NCBI GenBank assembly: GCA_963728355.1
Contig: CAVSJQ010000012.1
Coordinates: 118,490 to 182,489 of the forward strand
Source of the DNA: Sva-07 sp963728355
GTDB taxonomy: Bacteria; Actinomycetota; Acidimicrobiia; Acidimicrobiales; Ilumatobacteraceae
Direction: 5' to 3'
DNA length: 64,000 bases
Part shown: positions 15,984-23,767 of the stretch, in pieces
How the letters are laid out: the number at the start of each line of letters is the position of its first letter
Position numbering within the stretch: the first letter of the stretch is position 1
Notes under the pieces: model-generated
The model's input: only the letters and a program-made list of their open reading frames with translations
The model's database searches: none
Told to the model about the DNA's origin: nothing
Translations under genes and position numbers: made by a program

Positions 15984-16270
15984 ATGGGAACGGCCTCCCG
16001 GCGGATGTGATCGTCGCGATCCTTCAATCCACCGACCGATACCACGTCGACGCGAGCGCCGAGCAATGACTCGAACGCCTCTTTGAGATCCATCAAGTCG
16101 AACAACGAGCTCCCCGGTTCGAACTCGACCAAGAAGTCGAAGTCGCTGTCAGCGTGGTCGTCGCCGCGAGCCGCAGAACCGAACAGAGACACGGACCGTG
16201 CGTGGTGGCGGCGGGCGAGCTCGTTGAGCTCGTCGCGTTTGGCTTCGACGATCGCACGGCGAGCATCCAT
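15980..16270 (-). CDS. mntA: MNT-type nucleotidyltransferase antitoxin, copy 2
   Basis: 96 residues with GSAARGDDHADSDFDF (GSX10DXD), then LVEFEPGSSLFDLMDLKEAFESLLG as in copy 1. It sits upstream of and overlaps the HEPN gene, the standard MntA-HepT order, here on the minus strand. Confidence 0.87.
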   Translation of the reverse strand: MDARRAIVEAKRDELNELARRHHARSVSLFGSAARGDDHADSDFDFLVEFEPGSSLFDLMDLKEAFESLLGARVDVVSVGGLKDRDDHIRREAVPI

Positions 16271-16708
16271 ACAGACGATGCTACTTCCCGCTCACTGCCC
16301 AGGCCTGCGAACGTTCGGTGGGCCACCCCAACAACACCGACAGCTACGACCTCATGACGTCCATCGCCAGCATTGCGGTCATTCAATGGCCATTGGCCGT
16401 TGACTGGGATTTCCGTAGGTGAAAGCCTGTCGAAGGACGACCCGTTGTCCGTCAACGTCGGGAGCGATGATGAAATTGACGAAGTCCTTGGTCCAGCGGA
16501 TCCGGCGATTCTTCTCACGTCCGATCGATCGCCGTCCCCCTGAAACGCCACAACACGTGCGCGCACAATTCGAGAGCGAGACGTTCGGACGCCAGGGCGG
16601 CTACGGCTGATCCTGGTCGGGTCCCGGAAAGTCCGAGTCTGCGCCGAGCCATTGGCGTGTAACTGTTCTCGCGGTGAGCTGAACAGCAGCGAGGGACGTC
16701 CACGCTTC
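16271..16708. other. 438-bp stretch; one doubtful 47-codon frame
   Basis: Little here is gene-like. An ATG at 16467 opens 47 codons to 16610 (MMKLTKSLVQRIRRFF..., a basic amphipathic start), preceded by GGGAGCG at a plausible distance. It has no recognised homologue and could be chance. No repeat of the island family was spotted. Confidence 0.4.
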
Positions 16709-17212
16709 ATGAAATTTGCGGCACCGCTGCTGGCCGCTCTCGTCTTGGTCGGCTCGGGGTGCTCGGACACGAGTCTCAGCGCCGAGTCTGAGAAGGGCCT
16801 GATCGCCGCGGCCGTTGCGCGCCGCACCTTTGTGGATAGCAGCGTTCCCGGCGTGACGTTCACGACCGTCGAGGTCGTCGACACGGTCGGCAGCAGTAAC
16901 GCTGACGGCATTATCAGCTTCTCCGATGATGACCGCTCGCTCACAGCCGCTGAACAACAGGCGATAGAACAGGCGCTCGCACCTGCCGAAGTGCGGTTCG
17001 TCTCGTCGACGGCGGATCGCCTCATCGAGTTCGAGGACGAGATTGCAGTCGTCGCCGTCGCACGACCGAAGGGCGACGACAGCGAGGCGACGATTTCTAC
17101 CGGGCTCGCTTGTGGTGGCACGTGTGGCGCTGGAGGCGCGCAACGCTTCGAACTCAACGATGACGGCAGCTGGGTATTCGTTGAGAACGTTGGTGGTCAG
17201 TGGATGGCATGA
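16709..17212 (+). CDS. lipoprotein of unknown function
   Basis: 167 residues with a type II signal peptide: MKFAAPLLAALVLVGSGC, lipobox VGSGC with Cys18. The mature part is an acidic alpha/beta domain with no recognised family; late CGGTCGAGG cysteines may form a disulfide. ATG 16709 is chosen because it places the signal peptide at the N terminus. It stands alone between non-coding stretches in the island. Confidence 0.7.
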   Translation: MKFAAPLLAALVLVGSGCSDTSLSAESEKGLIAAAVARRTFVDSSVPGVTFTTVEVVDTVGSSNADGIISFSDDDRSLTAAEQQAIEQALAPAEVRFVSSTADRLIEFEDEIAVVAVARPKGDDSEATISTGLACGGTCGAGGAQRFELNDDGSWVFVENVGGQWMA

Positions 17213-17545
17213 CGAACGCCGACCTGCGATCTACTGCCGAGAGCCGACGGCGCCTCTTCCGCACCTTCGATCGCTGACGCCCGCGGCGCCGACACGTCAG
17301 GGGCAACTGACCCGCCCGCACTTCATCTCGCCGTCCTACAGACGTCCGCGGAACGAACTTCACCCCGGAAAGGGCACTCGATAACGGCGCTCGATAATCC
17401 GGTCGCGAACTCCGAGCCTGCGCCACAGCGCGAAGCCCTTACGTGACGCGAGATAATGCCGAGCAGCGGTCATCGTCTGCGGGGTTGTCTGGACAGCGTG
17501 CGATTGCCTGCCGCGGATTCGGGGTGCTGGCCGGTCTTATGGTTG
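17213..17545. other. 333-bp non-coding stretch
   Basis: No gene seen. CTCGATAACGGCG and CTCGATAATCCGG are closely spaced near 17380-17402, and GCGAGATAATGCC is at about 17449; these resemble the ATAATCC ends of the island repeats. Confidence 0.5.
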
Positions 17546-18037
17546 ATGGGAATGCTCCGACGATCACCTGAGCGTGAGGCTTTCGAGTCGTTCGTCGAGC
17601 GGGTGAAGCCTGGGTTGTTGCAGGCGCTTGTCGCGACCTACGGGCCGGTGGACGGGCGCGAGGCGTGCGTCGACGCGTTGAGTTGGGCGTGGGAGCACTG
17701 GGATCGCCTCGCCGAGGTCGATCATCCGGTCCGCTATCTGTATCGAGTTGGGCAGTCGGCCACGCGTCAGTTCTTGCCCAAGCCAGTCCCGGCGAGGCTC
17801 GCCGACATTCTCGAGACCCGGTTCCCTGACGTGGAGCCGCAGCTGTTGCCTGCTTTGTCCCGGCTGTCGGAGCAGCAGCGCACCGTGGTCGTATTGGTGC
17901 ACGGCTACGGCTGGCGTCAGGCAGCGGTCGCGCGCCTCTTGGAGATCAACCCCTCAACGGTGCGCGACTACTTGAACCGGGCGATCGATCGTTTGCGGAA
18001 CGAACTGGAGGTCAGTGATGTCAACGAACGTGCGTGA
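17546..18037 (+). CDS. sigma-70-like factor, pair 2
   Basis: About 163 residues. The N-terminal part (REAFESFVERVKPGLLQALVATYGPVDGREACVDALSWAWEHW) resembles a diverged sigma region 2. The C-terminal LLPALSRLSEQQRTVVVLVHGYGWRQAAVARLLEINPSTVRDYLNRAIDRLRNEL is a typical region 4 HTH. ATG 17552 is an equally good start. The next gene starts at 18018 inside its end, coupling it to a single-pass membrane protein exactly as in pair 1. Confidence 0.78.
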   Translation: MGMLRRSPEREAFESFVERVKPGLLQALVATYGPVDGREACVDALSWAWEHWDRLAEVDHPVRYLYRVGQSATRQFLPKPVPARLADILETRFPDVEPQLLPALSRLSEQQRTVVVLVHGYGWRQAAVARLLEINPSTVRDYLNRAIDRLRNELEVSDVNERA

Positions 18038-19661
18038 ACAACTTCGTCAACTTGCCGACGCGTTCGACGAGTTCGTCGGCGACGTCACGGTCGATGACGT
18101 GCTCGGACACGCTGGGGCGACTGGTGGGGCCGAGGATTCCGCGTGGCTTCGGTCGGAAGCGGACGACTCGGCTGATCGGCCAGCGTGGCGAAGGTTCGCT
18201 CTGGCAGCCGCTGTGCTGCTCTTGGTTGCCGGGTTGGCAGGAGCGTTGGCCCTCGCCGATCGAGACAGTCCCGATGCTGCCACCACTTCCGCGTCGCCCA
18301 TCGCAACCGGAGTGCCGACGCCGGCGGTCCCGTCTGGGCAGTTCGTGTGGCCGGCACCTGCGAGGGGATTTGGGTCACTGAACGAACTGGTCGGTGCCTT
18401 CACGTCCGAGGTGATGGGTTGGGATGCCTTCGACCTACTCGGTGACGTCAACGACCAGCAACAACCGCAGTCGTTCGCTCTGAGCAATAGCTCCGTGGAC
18501 GCCGAAGTAGCAGCGATTGCCGTGCCGTCGCCCGAAGGGTGGGGCTTCGTGCAGATCGGCGAAGGCCTGAACGCATCTACCGGCGACAGCGGAAACCTGA
18601 CTCTTGAGTTCCCGACGACTACAGCCGTCACTTCCAGCTTGGTGACGGTCCGCCTCGCCGACGGCAACAGCATCGACACGACCGTCGAGGCCGGCACGGT
18701 CGAAATCTCCAATACCAGACTCGATCAACTGGTCAGTGCCCTGGTGGTCGGCTACGACGCCGACGGCAACGCAATCGCCGCGAGCGGAGGCCAGTTCGAC
18801 ACTGGCGCCGCGGCGCCGCCCTCGACGACCGCTAATGACGTCGCAGCGTCCGACTCAGTTCCTGCCAGTGCCGCGGACGGTGAGCCGTATGGGCCGCTCG
18901 ACTATGCGACTACGAACAGCGCACTGCCGCTGTGGCCCTACATCAACGCAAGCGATCCCGCCGCAACCACAACCGGCTACGGCATGCACCTGTGCGACAG
19001 CGGGTATGGCACAAAGATCGTCAGAGTCGACCCGGCGACCGGTCCGTCGCACGCGTACTCAGGCACGTTGTGTGTGTTCATCAACCTCACTGAGGCACGA
19101 CCGGATGCCGTCACGACATGCGCCACCGCAACCGACCGGTTCAACTACGCGCGATGCCAACGGCGCACCACCGATACCGACAACACCGGGGCAGGCACCA
19201 GTGTCAGTGGGGTCGCCACCGTTGAGCAACAGAGCGCAATGGCAGCGTTCCCGACGGCGACCGCATGGGATCAACCCGAAGAATTCGCCGTCGAGGTCAC
19301 TGCAGCCACCGTCGCGGCCGCCTTCAAGGACAACTCAGTCGCCGTCACCCTCACAGCAACCGAACCAGACGGCAGCGTTGATCCTTCCGGCGTCTGCTTC
19401 CGGATCGACCTGACGCGCGCAGCCGTCGACGGCTGCGTCGGTCAGGGGTTGCTGGCAACCGGTCTCGCCTACGGCGCCTTCCAAGATGGCGACGGCCCAG
19501 TCGAGATCATCGGCATCGTGCCCGACGAGATCACCGAGATCGAGATCAACGGCGCCACGCTGACTCCGACCAACAACGTCTGGCACTACACCAGCACGCA
19601 GAGCGCTCCGGTCAAGATCACCGTTCGGTCAGCCGACGGACGTGTCGCAACGACAGCTTGA
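18018..19661 (+). CDS. single-pass exported protein coupled to sigma factor 2
   Basis: 547 residues. A roughly 55-residue acidic cytoplasmic N terminus is followed by one transmembrane helix (ALAAAVLLLVAGLAGALALA) and a long Thr/Ala/Asp-rich extracytoplasmic region with several cysteines (HLCDSGYG, GTLCVFINL, TTCATATDRFNYARC, GVCFRIDL, DGCVGQG) probably forming disulfides. No domain family was recognised. Overlap with the sigma gene suggests a regulatory partner, with the outer part as a possible sensor or surface module (inference). Confidence 0.62.
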   Translation: MSTNVREQLRQLADAFDEFVGDVTVDDVLGHAGATGGAEDSAWLRSEADDSADRPAWRRFALAAAVLLLVAGLAGALALADRDSPDAATTSASPIATGVPTPAVPSGQFVWPAPARGFGSLNELVGAFTSEVMGWDAFDLLGDVNDQQQPQSFALSNSSVDAEVAAIAVPSPEGWGFVQIGEGLNASTGDSGNLTLEFPTTTAVTSSLVTVRLADGNSIDTTVEAGTVEISNTRLDQLVSALVVGYDADGNAIAASGGQFDTGAAAPPSTTANDVAASDSVPASAADGEPYGPLDYATTNSALPLWPYINASDPAATTTGYGMHLCDSGYGTKIVRVDPATGPSHAYSGTLCVFINLTEARPDAVTTCATATDRFNYARCQRRTTDTDNTGAGTSVSGVATVEQQSAMAAFPTATAWDQPEEFAVEVTAATVAAAFKDNSVAVTLTATEPDGSVDPSGVCFRIDLTRAAVDGCVGQGLLATGLAYGAFQDGDGPVEIIGIVPDEITEIEINGATLTPTNNVWHYTSTQSAPVKITVRSADGRVATTA

Positions 19662-19692
19662 GTCCCGATGCCTTCGAGTCGACGTCGTCGCA

Positions 19693-20298
19693 TCAGCCGC
19701 CGAACTCGGTGAGTGCTTCCTCGAGTTCGGCCACGGCAGTGGCGGCGCGCCAGAGCTGATCTTCGGGGCTCGTGTGGCTGCGGGTGTCTCGCCGCCATTC
19801 GTGGTCCCAGTACTGGGCGAGGACAGATCGCAGGTGCGCCTTGGAGACGTCGAGTTCAATGCCGACCTGCTCGGCGAGTTCGGCTCGGTCGGGCTCGACC
19901 AGACCGGAGATCACCCCTGATCGCAGTTCGTCGATGAGGCCACTCTCGATGCCGTTCGACGCCGACCAGAATCGGGCGACGCGCTGGTTGCGGTACGTCC
20001 AGGCTGGCCATGCCGCGGGACGGTAGGACCACAGCATCGGTCGCTTGCCGAGGCGGAGCTGTTCACCGACCCACTCGGCGGTTGGATCGGCTGCGAGCCA
20101 GGGGAGTTCGTCGGGAGGAAGATCGATCAACAACACGACGACCGTGCCGTGATCGATCTCGTCGGAGGACTCGAGCAGTGCGCCAGCGACCCACATCTCG
20201 GTGAGTGGCCAACCAATCGGAGTCTGACCCAACCGCAACTGCTCGGTGGCGACCTCAGCCATCTCCACCAGATGACGGATCGCAGTCCCACGTTTCAC
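19693..20298 (-). CDS. conserved actinobacterial protein of unknown function
   Basis: 201 residues, no signal peptide. KRGTAIRHLVEMAEVATEQL is followed by PLTEMWVAGALLE, VVVLLIDLPPDELPWLA, WVGEQLRLGKRPMLWSYRPAAWPAW and a C-terminal SPEDQLWRAATAVAELEEAL. I recall this pattern from uncharacterised actinobacterial proteins often found near mobile elements; the function is unknown. GTG start at 20298. It is the last gene before the right end of the island. Confidence 0.68.
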   Translation of the reverse strand: MKRGTAIRHLVEMAEVATEQLRLGQTPIGWPLTEMWVAGALLESSDEIDHGTVVVLLIDLPPDELPWLAADPTAEWVGEQLRLGKRPMLWSYRPAAWPAWTYRNQRVARFWSASNGIESGLIDELRSGVISGLVEPDRAELAEQVGIELDVSKAHLRSVLAQYWDHEWRRDTRSHTSPEDQLWRAATAVAELEEALTEFGG

Positions 20299-20420
20299 AC
20301 CAACAGTGTGGCCGACGTCGGGCGCCGTGATGGCGCCGCGGACTGCCCCGGGCGGCCCGCAACGATGGGTACTCTGGCGCTGTACTTCGGCAGCGATTCG
20401 ACTGCTGCATTGCGGCCCTT

Positions 20421-20440
20421 CGTGCCCACGGATTGCCCAC
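20421..20440 (+). promoter_or_regulatory. TGCCCAC repeats, likely integrase arm sites (right end)
   Basis: CGTGCCCACGGATTGCCCAC is identical to 7260-7279, and its two TGCCCAC units are 11 bases apart. It lies 116 bases inside attR. Confidence 0.6.
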
Positions 20441-20556
20441 GAACGAGTCGATACTGGCCGATACGAGACAACACCAGTCAGTACGAGAAATCGCGTCGCG
20501 CCTGATCAGAGCACACGAAACGGCACAGGTCGATACCAGGCGGACGGTCCTGGAGC

Positions 20557-20603
20557 GATTTGTAATCATGAGGTGGCGGGTTCGATCCCCGCACCCGGCT
20601 CCA
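20557..20603 (+). repeat. attR: displaced tRNA-Thr 3' end
   Basis: A 47-bp direct repeat of 7156-7202 with two differences, G20579 and C20589. They pair with each other in the T stem (GCGGG/CCCGC), so this fragment is a perfectly foldable tRNA 3' half. It lacks the acceptor 5' strand and D arm, so it is not a tRNA gene. It is probably the original chromosomal 3' end displaced by integration. Confidence 0.9.
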
Positions 20604-20670
20604 CGTGATCGGACGCCTCGCGTCCGGCTGTCGTTCGCCCGAGTGCGCATCGTCCTCAGCACGTCAGGCC

Positions 20671-21753
20671 TCAGCAGGTCATGAGGTCGAGTTCCGACAC
20701 TCGCCACGGTCGTTCCATGCTCTCGTCGGGCACGAGTGAGTCCGAGGTCACCGGGAAGTAGAGGAACCGTCGACGTTGGTCCGTGGACCCCGCGCGATCG
20801 ACCGTGAAGCCCGCTCGCTTCGCGATCTGCAGCCGGGTGCTGCCGAGCGTGGTCGACATCATCGCGTAGTCGATGTCCGGCACAGCGACGAGTGCTGCCA
20901 AGAGCTCCGCGAAGACGGTGTCGTTTTCAGCGACGACGTCCGCAACCGTCACTCGGCCAGGGCGCATCACATCCCACGAGAGCACGAGGTAGCCACGCAG
21001 TGCCGAATCCCTCCACTCGAGGAATCGGTAGATGTGATCCGGATTCGCCAGACGCCACCGGAGGAAGTCTTCGCTTCGGTCCGCCCCGATCCGATCCGAC
21101 ACCGGCGCTGCCGCGAGCGTGCTCATCGCCGCAAGATCCGCACTGGACGACACGTCGATGCGAGGATTCCGTGCGGTCGCGATCATCTGGCGGCACACGC
21201 CGTTCACGGTCGCCCCGCGGCCGAACGCCGACGAGAAGAACCCACGCGTTCGCAATTTGCGCAGGACCCGGCCCTCGCCGCGGCGCAGCATCGAAGCATC
21301 CGACGTCGCCGGTCGCTGCACCGCATCGAGATCCTCGAGCTCCCGATAGCCGCACGCCAGGGACAACTCCTGGGTCGTCTCCAGGCCGGTCAGGCTGAGG
21401 ATCGCCTCGAATCCCTTCTCCCGTGCTGATCGGACCATGGCGCGATGCAAGAGGAGGAACAGTCCCCGGTTGCGGTGTTCCTCGCGGATCAGCAGATCGT
21501 CGGCGTGTGGAAGCACCGTGGTTTCTCGCTCAGGGCCGAGGTTCCAGCGGGTGCCGTACAGGCCGCGAACCGCGACGATCTGGTCGCTGTGGCGAACGAC
21601 GAAGAGCAACGGAGTCGAGATGAACGGGTTCTGCCCGTACTTCCACTCGAGGTATCGGCGACTCTGTCTCGGCGCCGTGTTGATCAGGGCTGCTTGCAGG
21701 ACAGCGATCTCGTCGAGGTCGTCGTCGAGAGCCTCCGTGACGGTGTACTCCAT
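20671..21753 (-). CDS. GNAT-family N-acetyltransferase, two-domain
   Basis: 360 residues. The first GNAT domain (about 1-150) has the acetyl-CoA-binding region around LIREEHRNRGLFLLLHRAM. A second domain (about 190-330, ending with the TTLGSTRLQIAKRAGF segment) resembles FemX/GNAT-like repeats found in acyltransferases of surface glycoconjugate loci. ATG 21753 is used because AGGTGAGAG lies upstream at a good distance; an in-frame TTG is two codons earlier. It is divergent from the adenylation-carrier gene at 21865, suggesting joint work on an acylated product (inference). Confidence 0.75.
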   Translation of the reverse strand: MEYTVTEALDDDLDEIAVLQAALINTAPRQSRRYLEWKYGQNPFISTPLLFVVRHSDQIVAVRGLYGTRWNLGPERETTVLPHADDLLIREEHRNRGLFLLLHRAMVRSAREKGFEAILSLTGLETTQELSLACGYRELEDLDAVQRPATSDASMLRRGEGRVLRKLRTRGFFSSAFGRGATVNGVCRQMIATARNPRIDVSSSADLAAMSTLAAAPVSDRIGADRSEDFLRWRLANPDHIYRFLEWRDSALRGYLVLSWDVMRPGRVTVADVVAENDTVFAELLAALVAVPDIDYAMMSTTLGSTRLQIAKRAGFTVDRAGSTDQRRRFLYFPVTSDSLVPDESMERPWRVSELDLMTC

Positions 21754-21864
21754 GGACAACTCTCACCTACCGCTCGGACATGTCGACTCGCCTAAGCTAG
21801 CGCTGGCGGAGAGTTGCGGTGGTCGTTCGACCTCGCGTCGTGGTGCTCCGCGACCGGACGGTGG

Positions 21865-23715
21865 ATGATGCCAAGTAGCGCAACGATCACGGAACTCCTG
21901 ACGGCGGCGGCGGAGGTGCGAGGCGACGCGTCGGCAGTCGAGGATCTGCTGCGTCCCGGCTCGAGTTACCGACGCTTGGACGGCGTCACCGCACGGCTCG
22001 CACGGGAACTCCGCCGTTTCGGCGTCGACCACAATGACCGGGTCGCCATCGTGCTTCCCAACGGCGCCGACATGGCGACGGTGGTCCTCGCCGTCACCCG
22101 CGTCGCGACGGCGTCGCCGCTCAATCCCGGGCTCACGAGGTCGGAGTTCGAGTTCTATCTCGCCGATCTCGACGCTCGGCTCGTGCTCGTCGCCGACGGC
22201 GACCTCACCGAAGCGACGCCCGCGGCCCGCGCGCTGGGGCTTCCGCTCGTGACCGTCTCGCCGATCGCCGGGGCCCACGCCGGCGAGGTCACCGTGCGCA
22301 TGTCGGACGGTCCCGAGGTGGCGCCGGGCGACGCCGCAGCGGTGGCCGAGCGCGAGGCGTCGAAGGACGACGTCGCACTGGTGCTCCACACGTCCGGCAC
22401 GACGTCCAAGCCGAAGATCGTTCCCCTCACTCACGAGAATCTGTGTGCGTCCGCCGCCAATGTCGCGTCGTCGCTGGCGTTGGGGCCGGACGATCGATGT
22501 CTGAACATCATGCCGTTGTTCCACATCCATGGCCTGGTCGCTGCCCTGCTCGCCTCGTTGCACTCCGGCGCCTCGGTCGTCTGCACACCGGGGTTCGAGG
22601 CGCCCAAGTTCTTCGACTGGTTCGAGGCGGCGGACCCGACGTGGTACACCGCCGTGCCCACGATGCATCAGTCGGTGCTCGCGCGCGCCGACTCGGCTCA
22701 GCGCGAGCTCGTCGCTCGCAGCGCTCTCCGAGTCGTTCGATCGTCCTCTGCCTCCCTCCCGCCGTCGGTCCTGCGGGATCTCGAGGAGGCGTTCGGTGTG
22801 CCCGTTATCGAGGCGTACGGCATGACCGAAGCCGCCCACCAGATGACCTGCAATCCTCTTCCACCGCTCACTCGCAAGCCCGGGTCGGTGGGCCTTTCGG
22901 CCGGTCCCGAGGTGGCGATCGCCGACGCTCGCGGTCGGATGCTCGCAGAGTCCGAGATCGGAGAGGTGGTGATTCGGGGTTCGAACGTGATGTCGGCATA
23001 CGACGGCATCGGCGACCAGTCGGGTCATTTCCTCGCCGACGGATGGTTCCGGACCGGGGACCAGGGCTACCTCGACGCCGAGGGCTACCTGTTCTTGACG
23101 GGCCGCTTGAAGGAGATCATCAATCGGGGCGGCGAGACCGTCGCCCCCCGTGCCATCGATGAGGCGCTCCTGGAGCATCCCAAGGTGGCGCAAGCCGTGG
23201 CCTTCGCCGTACCCGACCCGAGTCTCGGCGAGGAGGTCGCCGCGGCGGTCGTCGCTCGACCGGGCGACGACGTCAGTGAGTCGGAGCTGCAGGACTTCCT
23301 CGTCGGGCGACTGTCCTGGGCTCGAATCCCGAAGCGGATCCTGGTGCTCGACCAGATCCCCAAGGGAGCGACCGGCAAGGTGCAACGGATCGGTCTCGCC
23401 GAGAAGTTGGGACTCGAGAGCGTGCACAAGTCGGCCGACGAACAGCCGGACGATGACCTCCATCCGTCGGACGCCACGATGCAACGGCTCGCTGCGCTCT
23501 GGGGCGAGGTGTTGGGCGTGTCCGATGTTGGCGTCGACGATCGGTTCCTCGACGTCGGCGGCGACTCGGTGAGTGCCACCGCCCTGGTGATCGGAGTCGA
23601 GAGCGAGTTCTCCGTCGAGGTCCCGCTCATGGCGTTCTTCGATGCTGCGACCATCCGACGACAGGCCGCTCTGGTGGACCAGCTGACGGAGGGTCCGGTT
23701 CAGCTGGATTCCTGA
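21865..23715 (+). CDS. adenylation (acyl/aminoacyl-AMP ligase) and carrier didomain protein
   Basis: 616 residues. An AMP-forming ligase domain (about 1-510) has all core motifs: LVLHTSGTTSKPK (P-loop), EAYGMTEA, GWFRTGDQGYLD, TGRLKEIINRGGE and the catalytic Lys in PKGATGKVQR. A phosphopantetheine carrier domain follows (about 530-610), with the attachment Ser in DVGGDSVSAT. The protein can thus activate an acid with ATP and load it on its own carrier arm, but has no condensation or release domain. ATG 21865 or 21868. The closest functional idea is a loading unit for a small acylated metabolite or lipid. Confidence 0.88.
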   Translation: MMPSSATITELLTAAAEVRGDASAVEDLLRPGSSYRRLDGVTARLARELRRFGVDHNDRVAIVLPNGADMATVVLAVTRVATASPLNPGLTRSEFEFYLADLDARLVLVADGDLTEATPAARALGLPLVTVSPIAGAHAGEVTVRMSDGPEVAPGDAAAVAEREASKDDVALVLHTSGTTSKPKIVPLTHENLCASAANVASSLALGPDDRCLNIMPLFHIHGLVAALLASLHSGASVVCTPGFEAPKFFDWFEAADPTWYTAVPTMHQSVLARADSAQRELVARSALRVVRSSSASLPPSVLRDLEEAFGVPVIEAYGMTEAAHQMTCNPLPPLTRKPGSVGLSAGPEVAIADARGRMLAESEIGEVVIRGSNVMSAYDGIGDQSGHFLADGWFRTGDQGYLDAEGYLFLTGRLKEIINRGGETVAPRAIDEALLEHPKVAQAVAFAVPDPSLGEEVAAAVVARPGDDVSESELQDFLVGRLSWARIPKRILVLDQIPKGATGKVQRIGLAEKLGLESVHKSADEQPDDDLHPSDATMQRLAALWGEVLGVSDVGVDDRFLDVGGDSVSATALVIGVESEFSVEVPLMAFFDAATIRRQAALVDQLTEGPVQLDS

Positions 23716-23767
23716 GGGTGGCGGACTCCATCCCCGCGCCCTTCGGGCTCACGTTCCAGCGCGAGTG

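Larger units (their letters stand above)
7156..20603. mobile_element. genomic island integrated at tRNA-Thr
   Basis: About 13.4 kb bounded by a 47-bp direct repeat of the tRNA-Thr 3' end, with a tyrosine integrase just inside the tRNA end. Cargo is accessory: at least six toxin-antitoxin loci (one broken), two sigma/membrane-protein pairs, a lipoprotein, a VOC-fold protein and unknowns. No replication, conjugation, capsid or relaxase gene was recognised, so the element is either mobilised by other elements or now defective. GNAT and biosynthetic genes typical of core chromosome resume right after 20603. Confidence 0.88.
20299..20670. other. right end of island 1, non-coding
   Basis: Holds the TGCCCAC arm motifs (20421-20440), a cluster of related short repeats (GATACTGGCC, GATACGAGA, AGTACGAGAA between 20451 and 20504) and attR. 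No gene seen. Confidence 0.7.

Noticed and set aside
7272..20298. Classical integron with IntI and attC sites
   Set aside because: The integrase is phage-type with an AP2-like arm domain and lacks the IntI insert; no GTTRRRY/RYYYAAC core pair was found at the intergenic repeats, and genes lie on both strands.
20557..20603. Second tRNA-Thr gene
   Set aside because: Only the 3' part from the anticodon loop on is present; the acceptor 5' strand and D arm are missing, so it is an att remnant.
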